From Mycocentrospora acerina (Eukaryota; Ascomycota; Dothideomycetes; Pleosporales): 64,000 nucleotides of DNA. The stretch lies in assembly GCA_022701365.1 (NCBI GenBank), contig JAKUHH010000350.1, positions 1 through 64,000 on the forward strand, in the 5' to 3' direction. Positions 1 to 9,875 of the stretch are shown here, piece after piece. Each line of letters starts with the position of its first letter. Positions within the stretch are counted from its first letter, which is position 1. A program made the position numbers and the translations under genes. The notes beneath the pieces are model-generated. The model saw nothing but the letters and a program-made list of their open reading frames with translations, had not been told where the DNA came from and ran no database searches.

Positions 1-21
1 GTCTTGTATAAAAGGATACAG

Positions 22-170
22 AAAAACTACTCTATAAAGCTACACTAACTGCCCCCCTTATATATCCCTTCCTAGGGTTATCATCTAAGGCGAGTACGAA
101 TCAGGTAGCTATTGGATAGGTGTTGGTTGACTCAGGGGTAATGATATGATGTGACGTTGTGAACGTTACA
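22..170. repeat. diverged direct repeat, copy 1 (TE-derived)
   Basis: This segment is repeated, in the same orientation, at 897-1064. Both copies begin with an A-tract followed by ACTACTCTATAAAGCTA and end in GTGAACGTTACA. Differences between the copies are almost all C/T or G/A transitions, which fits repeat-induced point mutation. Read on the minus strand the unit starts TGTAACGTTCAC, reminiscent of fungal LTR starts, but I cannot show a complete LTR because the element may run off the left edge of the window. Confidence 0.6.
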
Positions 171-872
171 ACTAGCTCCTAAGTAGCAGCATACTTACAG
201 ATAAGCCTGCCTTCTACTACTGCTTCTGCTTAAGCTAGTAGCTCTTTAGTAGCTACTCTAGTATTATTGTCTGTACTAAGAAGTAGTGCATCTTAAAAAG
301 CTTTAATACCTTGTTTAATTAGGTATTCCTACCTCTCTTTCTGCTTAGCAGTGCTTATCTAGATTAATAGCCTTTTTTAAACTGTCTTTTTTAGTAAGTG
401 TTGCTCTGTTGTATGTTTTTTTAAAGCTCTAGGTTCTTATTCTACATTAATGTTAGAAGCTAGCTTATCTTTACTCTCTACTATCTCTTCTTTATCTAAG
501 TAGAGTATAGCATAGGGGTTAGCTGCTCTAGTATTAGGCCTGTTGCTAGGGCTAGGGCTAGGACTAGCCCTAGCACTATTTCTAGGAAATTAGAAATCTA
601 GTAGTTAGGGTCTGTTTCTAGTGTTAGCAGGAGGGCTATTTCTAGCCTTTTAATGTTCTAGTGTAGTTATAGTCTAAGCGTTAAACATTAAAAAATTAAT
701 GTTGCACAATTGCAGGATTGCAACTTAGCTGCAAACTACCACCCTAGGCCCTAGGGCTCTAGAAATTGGAGGAGAGACTGTCTGATGTGTGTTGAGATGG
801 TATCTGATGAAATATTGATGCCGCAGGCGTCAGAACAGACGCGCTGAAAAAGGCAAAGTTGGTGTTTTTTTG

Positions 873-903
<31 letters not shown>

Positions 904-2040
904 ACTCTATAAAGCTATATAGGCTGCTACCTTATATACCCCTTCTTAAGATTGCTATCTAGGGCAAGTACAAAACAGGTAGCTACCAGATAGGTATCAG
1001 TTGACTCAGGGGTAATGATAGGATGTGACATTGTGAACGTTACAGTGACGTTGTGAACGTTACAAATCTAACCTTATTCCCCTAAAATTACTGTGCCTAA
1101 GAACTAACCTTAATTTCTGTTCTACATTAGTTCTAGTATTATAAGGTCATTAACCACTAAGATCAAGTACAGAACAGGATCTTAACACCTACCCACGTCG
1201 TTACAGTGTCCTTTTGAAAACCTGCGAGTTACAAGTTTCTTTCTGGATAGGCTGATCGGCTGTGCAATTGGACTGGTACGCAATTTGCTGACAACAAGGA
1301 GCATAAAGTGGCATGTGACGAAGATTTGTACAGATATCACTTGTCCGAAGATGATGTATAGATATTTCAGGGACTCTTCACGACTGTGAAAGGTTGGATT
1401 GCGTGTGTTTGATGTTGTCAATGTCACCTTACAATGCGACATTCCCAGTAAATTATAGACTTGTCCGATGCTGTAGCAGGTTCCAGTTCAGCATCTGAAG
1501 TGTAACTGATCAAAGGGTGACGCCTCACAATTGTGCCAGATACATTGGCTTAATGAGACCGCCACAGCTTCTTAACAGATATGAAAAGTTTCACCCGGAT
1601 GTCTCCTAGCCTCGCTGGCCAGTCACCTTTTCCTCGCCAGATAATCCATCAAAAGTAAATTTTTGATCACCTTTAACGAATTTATTGCGGGAATCAGCAA
1701 CCCTGCTGATAAAATTTTCTAGAGCAGATGAATATTCTCTGGTTCTCAAGGTTAGATTAGCTCTCTGGAGAAATTCGGCCTGTATAGTCGCCTCTATTGA
1801 AGGCGATCGCGGGGCAGAATCCAAGACGTCTTGTCCGCTTACACATCCAGTCAAAAGGCTAGTTATGCATGCAGAACTTATTCCCTCTCCTTAGAATTGG
1901 TGGTGGGACGATGCGGGTAAGTTCTGACTTTGCAGTCTTCCTTCTTTACATTACTACACTGATGGCAGCCAATCCTGGAGGTTGAAGAGGAAGTATTAAT
2001 TTATCTTGCGAAGCTTTCGTCCCAAATTAGGGTTTTACAA
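171..2040. other. AT-rich non-coding stretch, no gene seen
   Basis: Between and beyond the direct repeats I see no reading frame longer than about 86 codons and no recognisable protein fragment on either strand. Base composition shifts from strongly AT-rich (171-900) to more typical values after about 1100. No tRNA or rRNA gene was recognised. Confidence 0.5.
897..1064. repeat. diverged direct repeat, copy 2 with internal 20-bp tandem duplication
   Basis: Second copy of the repeat seen at 22-170, preceded by a long poly-A run (about 873-901). Its right end carries a tandem duplication of a 20-bp unit (1025-1044 and 1045-1064) that copy 1 has only once. The DNA between the copies (171-896) is AT-rich, full of CTAG-like words and has no long ORF, as expected for a mutated transposon remnant or a small non-autonomous element. 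Confidence 0.6.
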
Positions 2041-2547
2041 CTAATACTGAAAGTAATTACGTTGTCTACCTTCGGGACAATTGTAGCGATAGAGAGTTTG
2101 GCGTATTAGCTGTTCGCTCGAGCTCACCTGGCGGTGGTCAGGACTTGCATTGGAAGGAATCTGAGATACGTAGCCGGCTTTCGAGGGCGGTGGCAACTCA
2201 AGAAGATAATCTTGCTGCTGCCGATTCACGATGGGGGTGCCCTGCTTCTTCCAGAATCTGACCATAGGGGTTTTTTCTCCGGTTGTGTGCAGGTAGTCTT
2301 TGTCGTTGAGAGGATCTTTGGTACCCGTCAGATTGCTTGAGTAAGGACAGGTGTGACTATTCAGAAGATCTGCGAGGAGCTGTAATGGGCCGTTGCCCCT
2401 TTGGCTCCCCGGCACCTTGCGATGCTGGTGACGCTTCACACCGAAGCAGCCTTGTTCGTACTGAAGGCCACTGAATCTGCTCGGGGTTACTGTGCTGGTA
2501 AAATGAGAGATACATCTTGACATGGGCTGGTCGAAACCTCGTCGCAT
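2041..2547 (-). CDS. unassigned 168-codon ORF
   Basis: An uninterrupted ATG-started minus-strand ORF of 168 codons. The protein is polar, rich in Gln, Ser, Pro and Arg, with no signal peptide, membrane segment or family motif that I recognise. It lies between TE-derived DNA and ATP16. It may be a genuine lineage-specific gene, an exon of a larger gene, or a chance ORF; low-complexity composition and lack of any recognisable fold make chance quite possible. Confidence 0.25.
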   Translation of the reverse strand: MRRGFDQPMSRCISHFTSTVTPSRFSGLQYEQGCFGVKRHQHRKVPGSQRGNGPLQLLADLLNSHTCPYSSNLTGTKDPLNDKDYLHTTGEKTPMVRFWKKQGTPIVNRQQQDYLLELPPPSKAGYVSQIPSNASPDHRQVSSSEQLIRQTLYRYNCPEGRQRNYFQY

Positions 2548-2916
2548 GGGAGTGCTTGATGTAAGAAAATGCTTACGATAGCGTGGTCAGGGTGAGTCAA
2601 GAACTACGCGAATTCAGATGAACCAGTATGCCATGCTATCACTCGTAATAAGGATCGGACAAGTTAATGACGCATGGTAAGAGGAAGAATAACAGAGAAT
2701 AGGTATGTAGGCAATTTGCCAGTCAAAGTGCTGTAGATGAAGTTTGGTGCATTCAACCCTGGTAGTAAATGTTGGAAGAAAAGAAGATGAGAGATGAACG
2801 AAATGTGGAAGTGATTGGCTGATACAGATGTACCTTCTGTCTTTTTAACACGGAAAGCACGCCACGTGCTCCACACTTGATACTATACATATCACGCATG
2901 CCATCTTTCTTCACAC

Positions 2917-3670
2917 TTACTTCAGTGCTGCCTGCAAGCTCTCGAGGACCTAATCGCTGTCAGCAAATATTTCGTAGTGATGAGCACTCTCCCTACCTCG
3001 AGCTCGATCTTGGCCTCGGCGATGTCCACCTCGCTGCCGCTTCCGCTGGCAATCTTCTGGGCCTCGGCGATCTGGTTCTTAACAGCCTGCCCTAACATTA
3101 GCATTTGAATCTCGCAAAAACGATACCATGCGGTCCTACCTCGGCACTGAAGTCCTCAAGCGGGTAGCCTTCGACAGCGTTGATGCTGAGGACAGAGCCG
3201 GGCTGCACAGTAGCGAATCCACCAGACAGGAAAAACTGCTTGCTACCACCCTGCTCCTCGATAATCTCAACAAGACCAGGCTTCAACTGCTCAATTGAGG
3301 GAACGTGGCCAGCCAAGACACCCATGTCGCCGGTCTCTGCGGCGAGGTTAACCTGGACGCTGCAGAGGCTCATGTCAGTATTGTTGCGTTCGGTTTGCGG
3401 CATCGGCCGGCCTGGCGGGGGACGTACACATCCAACGACTTGTAGATAGACTGCACAGCTTCCCGTCAGCCTCACATGTTCAACCCAGTGACCAATTCCC
3501 TTCAATTCGACGGTGGCGCAAGTGCTGGCAATGCGTACCTGGTGCGGGAGAGCTAGGGTGAGCTTGATCTTGTCCGAGGCGACTTCGGCGTAGCCTCTGC
3601 GCTGGAAAGGGCGGGAGATGGCGGCGGGCCTTGCGCGGAGGGCGGCGCGGGCAATGCGGAGGGAGCTCAT
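2917..3670 (-). CDS. ATP16: ATP synthase subunit delta, mitochondrial (F1 central stalk)
   Basis: Delta subunit of mitochondrial F1Fo-ATP synthase, part of the rotor stalk linking the c-ring to F1. Five exons: 3539-3670, 3428-3450, 3140-3359, 2997-3086 and 2917-2949, giving 165 residues, the usual family size. The N-terminus (MSSLRIARAALRARPA...) is an Arg/Ala-rich mitochondrial presequence. The conserved delta/epsilon beta-sandwich follows (VNLAAETGDMGVLAGHVPS, then IEQLKPGLVEI), and the C-terminal helix ends LESLQAALK. Exon 2 is a 23-nt microexon that supplies the conserved SIYKSLDV stretch; without it the family sequence has a gap between LPHQ and VQVN. The start chosen is the Met directly before the presequence. 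ATP18 lies 1.3 kb away. Confidence 0.93.
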
Positions 3671-4095
3671 GATGGATGGAGGGGTGGTGAGGATGCAATG
3701 GCTGGACAACCGGGCGTCGTAGTGAATCTACGAACCCGAAGTTCTGAGCGCTTGGCACGCAGCCGAGGATCCGCCGTTCGTCGAGCTAGTGCAGCACCAG
3801 ACAGGTGAAAGTCGAGGTGGAATTTCCACGAGAACCATGGGACCGCAGTTTACCAATAGAGGCAATAGTACAGCATCACAGGCATGTACTCACAAAGATT
3901 TTTTTTATTGACAGAATGTAGAGACTCAGAATCACTCACCCGTACGTAGTAATAAGATTCTCGTTGATCAATTCGCCCAGGGGTATCTCAAATACAAAAC
4001 GCCAACTTTCAACCATCCTAATTCAGCAGTCAAATACATGCCCGTGTCTGTGTCTTGTCCCATGTCGCTCCACATTTATGCCATCGTTACAGTGT
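3671..4095. other. intergenic, ATP16 promoter side and SPC19 3' side
   Basis: About 425 bp separate the ATP16 start from the SPC19 stop; both genes are on the minus strand. No ORF of interest is seen. The ATP16 promoter and the SPC19 3' UTR must lie here. Confidence 0.5.
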
Positions 4096-4685
4096 TCAGT
4101 CATCGTAAAACTGCTGGGGCGCTGCCATGCTCATCCTCAACTGTCTCTCTCTTTGTTTCGCCTGCATCTCCAGTGTCTCTACTGCATAGCTCAACCTGCC
4201 TTTCCTCGACATCAGTTGCTTGTACTTCAACTCCTGCTGCGCACTGATACTCTTTCCATTCCTCTGAGTGTTCTTGCTGTTCGGTCTGGCTGCTGATCCG
4301 CCCGCGTTGTCGTGCCCCAGTCGACCATCGTTCAAGTCGCACTTGGCAAGGAGTGATTGCTCGCGGCGCTCAAGTTTGTCAAGATGATTTTCTACACGCT
4401 TCAGGAGGTTATCGACCTCGGGGCGGATCTCAGAGAGTAGCGCGGATTGGGCGGTTTGAAGATCAGATTCAGAGATTAGTTCGAAGTGCTGGCTGTGTTA
4501 GTTTACGAGGTGCTCTTTACTCTGATCAAAACTCGACTGTACAAGTTGCTTACTCTTGTCGTTTGGAGTACTTTGGACAGTCTCGGGAAGTCGTTCACGC
4601 CCTCATCCAGTATGTGAATGGACGAGTCCAACAACTGCATGCTGTTGCGCAGCGATCCTACACAGCCTTCTAGCGGCGAACCCAT
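4096..4685 (-). CDS. SPC19: DASH/Dam1 complex subunit Spc19
   Basis: Subunit of the fungal outer-kinetochore DASH ring, which couples chromosomes to spindle microtubules. Two exons, 4554-4685 and 4096-4488, give 174 residues. Exon 1 carries the Spc19 signature LEGCVGSLRNSMQLLDSS followed by GVNDFPRLSKVLQTTR. Exon 2 continues HFELISESDLQ with a coiled-coil stretch (EIRPEVDNLLKRVENHLDKL) and a charged, Gln/Lys-rich tail. The splice (donor after TTR, acceptor before HFEL) keeps phase 0 and matches the family. Upstream in-frame residues before MGSPLEG do not look conserved, so this Met is preferred. It is divergent from ATP18, sharing 247 bp of promoter DNA. Confidence 0.9.
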
Positions 4686-4932
4686 GCTGATGAAAACCCC
4701 AGGTGTCCTGAGCAATATTTAGCTTACTTCAAGTATTTACGTTAGCTAGTGATGGTTGTTTGCGGGGTGGTCCATTCCCACACGAACTGTTTACATGTCG
4801 GACCTACCTTTTACCGACGCTTGGCGTTCAAGTTCTCGGTGACGGCCGGGCGTCCGAAGTCAACACTCTCATCAACCCTCATCGTCAACTGCAATCGCAT
4901 CTCAAGCAATTGCCTCTCCGTCGCACAAAAAT
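4686..4932. promoter_or_regulatory. bidirectional promoter region SPC19 / ATP18
   Basis: The two start codons face away from each other across 247 bp, so both promoters must lie here or overlap the genes. I could not assign individual factor sites; the extent is defined only by the flanking coding starts. Confidence 0.6.
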
Positions 4933-5371
4933 ATGTCTTGGCTCGGCAGGAAGTTCCCGGCGCCCATCGGTACGTCGACCATAACCGCAGAAGGCGATTT
5001 TGGAAGTGAAGAAGAGATTGCTAATCGGATTACAATGCAGCCAAGCCCATGTGGCCCTTTTACGTCTCTGGTACGTTGGAATCTCTAGAGTAGATTATGG
5101 GAGGCTGTGAAGACGCAAGATACGAAATTGGGTGCAATTGGAGCACACGAAACGCACAAACGAAGTCTTGAAGGATCGCATTGACACGAATTTACAGGTC
5201 TTGTCATCCTCTACGGTGTCAACTCTGCCGCAAACCTCATGGCCGGAGGTGAGATCCCCCTTTCTGGAGCTTACATAGCTTCGAGAATCCCCAGACTGAC
5301 CACGCCCAGCCGATGAGTACAAGAACGACCCCCGCAACCCGGCCGTTAAGAACCAGGCGCCAAATCACTAG
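4933..5371 (+). CDS. ATP18: ATP synthase subunit j (Fo, subunit i/j)
   Basis: Small single-pass subunit of the Fo membrane sector of mitochondrial ATP synthase. Four very short exons, 4933-4969, 5041-5070, 5198-5248 and 5310-5371, give 59 residues, the same size as yeast Atp18. Family hallmarks are visible: start MSWLGRKFPAPI, then KPMWPFY before a hydrophobic span (SGLVILYGVNSAANLM) and the conserved DEYKNDPRNP. All three introns keep phase and have normal GT/AG ends. The gene is too fragmented to appear as an ORF and is easily missed. It is divergent from SPC19, and ATP16, another subunit of the same complex, lies nearby. Confidence 0.93.
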
Positions 5372-7497
5372 ATTTGATTCGCGCTGTATGAAGGGCAGCA
5401 TTGGGTTCTGAGCATCACGAGGGCCATTGTATAAATAGCCGAATGGGAAGAAATGCTGAGGAATTTCGACTTGGAATGACTGTCTAGAATTGGGCAAATC
5501 AAGCTCTATCCATGAATGTTTGCAACTCATATTCGCAAATTGATTCTCATACTTTTTGCTCAATACAAGGTTCAAGAGAAATTCAACACTCCAAGATCGA
5601 ATGGTCTCTTTTCTTGAAACGAATGCTGAAAGTTAAAGTCCGACCAACCACTCATTGCCTAAACCACATGAGCTGCGGAGTACAACATGAAATATCACAC
5701 TGGAAGAGCGATGCTTTAGGTCGCCCGGGCCATGTGCTCATCATCCACGTACTTTGATGAGTCTTCACTACCATCACGCCTTCAATTGATTACGGAATAC
5801 ACCAGATGAACTAGACATCGTGTTGGTGTAAACATTGTGTGCAGGCCACATACCTATACCAGAGATGATGCGGAGGACCGATTGCAGCACACGCGGATGT
5901 ATGTCGACTTTCATCGCCAATACGCTCTAGAACCAAGAGGCAGACTTCACGTGAAGCTCTGGGAGAGCGTAATCTTGTGTCTGATTGCAGTCGTTTCCCA
6001 GAACGCTTGTGATCTTGCAAACGACGAGAAAATCATTTTCATCGATAATTGATATTGTCTAGGTGACGACCAATCGTGCATACTTTCATGGCTTGTCGGG
6101 TTGGCTTCGCAGTTCTCTTTGTCTCCTTGCGTCTGTGTGAATTGCCCGTGCGCTCTCATGTGGAATGCAACTAGTGAAATGCAGGGAATACGAAGGCGTC
6201 GAACGACCTCGTGACAGCTGTGTGGCATTGTGATAAACAATCAACAATGGGCCGATCCTGACAGTCTGCATTTGCACAAGTCTGTGAAGACAGGTCTTTC
6301 ATGACATCAGTATAAGAAACTCTGTAGCTATCTGCTGAATCGCCAATTCTATTTGTCTGGCTTGTTCTGCTATCAGACCCACGGCCATGCACGGTATGTC
6401 ACTCGTTCGCATGGTCAGCTTTCTGGAACTTCGGCTCCGCACTTTATAGCATAGAGTCTAGACGGCCAGAATGCACAAGTCGGGTATCAGCTTTGCTTTC
6501 CAGTCGTCAAAGGAACGCATAAAGGGGCAAAGTTGGTACCGTTACAGGAGGCCTCGGCCTGATGCAGCCAGTTTTGACGGCACTTGAAACGCTGGGGGCA
6601 TGTTGCGTGTACAGGTCACGATCGACAAGGGAAGAGGCAGCAAAATAAAGCGCATGGCGGGTGTTTGGGTCCCGCTTCCTGCGCCCTACGGCAGTGTGGT
6701 CTGCGGTCTGCGGTCTGCAGTCAGATGAGATACTGGCACGCCGTGCCAAAGTGCAAGTCATTTGCCACCTGCATGATGATGAATTCACCCTCGTTCAGAA
6801 CACGGCTAGACGTGTCGCATCGGCAGTTTCGTCGGGCGTGCAGCTGTACGGCTCTGGGCAAGAGCAGAGTGCAGACAGGGTTGTACTCCAGAGACGTCTC
6901 CGGGATGTCCACGGTACACCGCCGCAGGGCAGTGAAAGAGCTTCTTAGCGCGCTGCCAAGCATCGAGGCCCAGCGTGCAGTTACAACCAACCCCATCAAT
7001 ACCCTCTGCTCTCCTTCCCACCCCCTCGCCCAGGACCACCACTGTTGAGTGCTTTATTCTCTTCGAGTGTGCAACTACCTTCGTGCACCTGTTTCTGTAG
7101 AGAGCAAACGACTCTCCGAACCCACAGTCAACACAAAGCCTTGCGGTGCCGCTATCCGTTGGGCACATTCACGCACGTTGGTCGGTGAGTAGCAGTCGGG
7201 CCCGCCTTCTTTACCTCCACGCTTGTCCTACTCATACCCCACAACAACATCTTCGTCTCTTTGGCCTCTCCCTCACCTCTGCGCCAACTCGCTTCACCTC
7301 CTCTGTCCGCGGCTTTCGGCTGCCCGCTCCGCTTACTCACCGCCTTATTGGCAAAAAGCCTCACACTGACCGTCTCTGGCAAGCAGGCTGAACCTCAACC
7401 ACAACCACACCACCTCCTCCGCGTCTCCACCGACGCCTCACGCACACCACCACACCCACTGCAGGCCAACCTCCTTAAGGTTGCATCCTCAGCCAGC
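5372..7497. other. 2.1-kb intergenic region with casein kinase leader
   Basis: No conserved protein is seen on either strand; the longest frames (about 154 codons near 6.6-7.0 kb) overlap one another on opposite strands and resemble no family. From about 7020 to the casein kinase start the plus strand is strongly C/T-rich (runs of CCTC, CACC, TCTC), typical of a fungal housekeeping-gene core promoter and 5' leader. A long untranslated leader is therefore likely. Confidence 0.45.
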
Positions 7498-8901
7498 ATG
7501 ACGACCATGGTACGCGTCGACCCCGCTCACCGTCATCGTACATGGACACGACATTGCAAAACATGAGGCTGACTATAACAGGATCTCCGTGTCGGCAACA
7601 AGTACAGAATCGGCCGCAAGATTGGAAGCGGCTCTTTTGGTGACATCTACCTTGGTGCGTATTAGCTGTTCTCTGTTATTGCCATTGCTGACAGGACGCA
7701 GGCACCAATATCATCTCGGGTGAGGAGATAGCCATCAAGCTTGAGAGTGTCAAGGCCAAGCATCCTCAGCTCGAATATGAAGCCCGTGTCTACAAATCTC
7801 TCGCTGGTGGCGTTGGAATTCCGTTCGTGCGCTGGTTTGGAACGGAGTGCGACTACAACGCCATGGTCTTGGACCTGCTCGGCCCCAGTTTGGAGGATCT
7901 CTTCAATTTCTGCAACCGCAAGTTCTCGCTGAAGACTGTGCTGCTCCTTGCCGACCAGCTCATCTCCCGCATCGAGTACATCCACGCCAAGTCCTTCATC
8001 CACCGTGATATCAAGCCTGACAACTTCCTCATGGGCATTGGCAAGCGCGGCAACCAGGTCAACGTCATCGACTTCGGTCTGGCCAAGAAGTATCGTGACC
8101 CGAAGACGCACTTCCACATTCCTTACAGAGAGAACAAGAACTTGACTGGTACCGCTCGCTACGCCAGCATTAACACTCATTTGGGTGTCGGTACGTAGCT
8201 CGTAACGTCTCATTCCCGCGATGTTAGCTAACTTTGTCAGAACAATCCCGTCGTGATGACATGGAGTCTCTTGGCTATGTCATGCTTTACTTCTGCCGCG
8301 GCTCCCTCCCCTGGCAAGGTCTAAAGGCAGCCACCAAGAAACAGAAGTATGACCGCATCATGGAGAAGAAGATGACCACTCCTACTGAAGTGCTCTGCCG
8401 TGGCTTTCCTAACGAGTTCGCCATTTACCTGAACTATACCCGTTCCCTCCGATTCGATGACAAGCCGGACTACTCGTACCTCCGCAAGATCTTCCGTGAT
8501 CTCTTTGTCCGCGAGGGTTTCCAGTACGACTACGTCTTCGACTGGACCGTGTACAAGTACCAGAAGAATGCTCAGGCCATTGCCCAAGCTGCCAACCAAG
8601 GCCAGGGAGAGGAAGACGATAAAAACGGCCGTGGACGCCACGTCACCACCACTGCCGCTGCCAATGCTGGAACTGCGGCCGGCACCAAGCGCGGACCGGT
8701 CAATGCACGCCAGGAGGGCACCGGAATGTGAGTTCGACAAGTCTGATCCTCGTAAGGACCCCTCCCTCTGCGTTTGGTGTTCGACCACGCTTGGCGCGGG
8801 GGATGCCACAGATAGATTTTACTAACCTGTTTTCTTTGCTCAGGCAGCTTCGTTCAGCCAATAAGCGCGGCGGGGATCAGTATGCATCCGGTGGCTACTG
8901 A
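7498..8901 (+). CDS. CK1: casein kinase I, delta/epsilon (Hhp1/CK-1a) type
   Basis: Ser/Thr kinase of the CK1 family. Five exons, 7498-7509, 7582-7654, 7702-8190, 8241-8727 and 8844-8901, give 372 residues. Exon 1 encodes only MTTM. Kinase landmarks: glycine loop IGSGSFGDIYLG, AIKLES lysine, catalytic HRDIKPDNFLMG, DFG (VIDFGLAKKY), and the CK1 activation segment TARYASINTHLGVEQSRRDD. The tail after the kinase domain is Gln/Gly/Asn-rich and ends QYASGGY. Homologues include yeast Hrr25 and Neurospora CK-1a, which phosphorylates the clock protein FRQ; a clock role here is only inference. The last intron begins in phase 2 so that retention would stop translation immediately after GTGM, removing 18 residues. 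Confidence 0.96.
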
Positions 8902-9875
8902 TTCATGATGCGGCTCTCGACTCGTCATCTCAAATCTCTTATGGTAACCGCTTCTTTAGATTCGGTTCCACACAACGAATGGGAAATGCGGCATTGCCGT
9001 CCTTTGCAACGTTTTGGACGGCAGTCGCTCCTAATCGATCGATCAGCTCACGGGATTCATTCGTCGACTACCTAGTACTGGACCTTGCACGATTCTTTGG
9101 TGTCGTGCCCTCACTATGGCCTCGGGTTCTCGGCGTCTGTCCTGTTGTCTATCTGGAAGCTCGTACCCACATCGTATCTCCAAATTGTTTTAGCGGTCCT
9201 TCAAGCGAGCATCATCTACAGTACAGCATGATAGCTCGTGGGTAGACCGTGAGATACGTTGAATTGCGAGCACAGCTTTCTTGAACAGCTTTCCTAGATG
9301 ATCAATGGTCTTTGCTTGGTTTCCACGGCTTTCCTCTCGTACTAATTCTCCCTTGCCCTCTTGTTTTTCCACGGTTTCCTACTTGATTAGTTCCGCACGT
9401 TTCACTCTTTTGAACATGTCTACCAGCTTGTGTGCGGGGAGGTTGAGATTATGACAGAAACCAACATGTTCAATTTGCTACTGTATGGGTCCAGACTGAA
9501 GCGCAGGTAGCTGGTAGGCTAGGAGCGGAGCATTGGCAGGCGGCTAGTGACTGGCATATGGACTTCTCATGAAGGGCCGCTTCCGGGGGAGTGGGAAGAA
9601 GATCCAGTCTGCTACTATTGCGCTTGAGTCGGGAAGTGGAGCTGTGGCAGTTGTTTGTTTTACTTTAGAAATATATGTCTCCTTAGAACCTAAGTTTATA
9701 TGTTGTGACTGATATGCTATTGCAAAATGAAATGCTCTGACAATATCTGCTTCATGATTGGATGTGCACTAAGTCAGGAATCGTCTAGTGTGTTTTTGCA
9801 AGTGAAGACGCGGCGAACTTTCGCTCACACATATTTTGACTAACTCAGCTTCCGCACATCCAAAGGCATACTATT
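8902..9875. other. intergenic, casein kinase 3' region and RSM22 promoter
   Basis: Nearly 1 kb with no conserved ORF. The first part must hold the kinase 3' UTR and the last few hundred bases, AT-rich just before the RSM22 ATG, the RSM22 promoter. I see no RNA gene here. Confidence 0.45.

Noticed and set aside
6507..7168. Several overlapping ORFs of 90-154 codons on both strands
   Set aside because: They overlap one another in opposite directions, are Cys/Arg-rich as expected from GC-skewed non-coding DNA, and show no family pattern.
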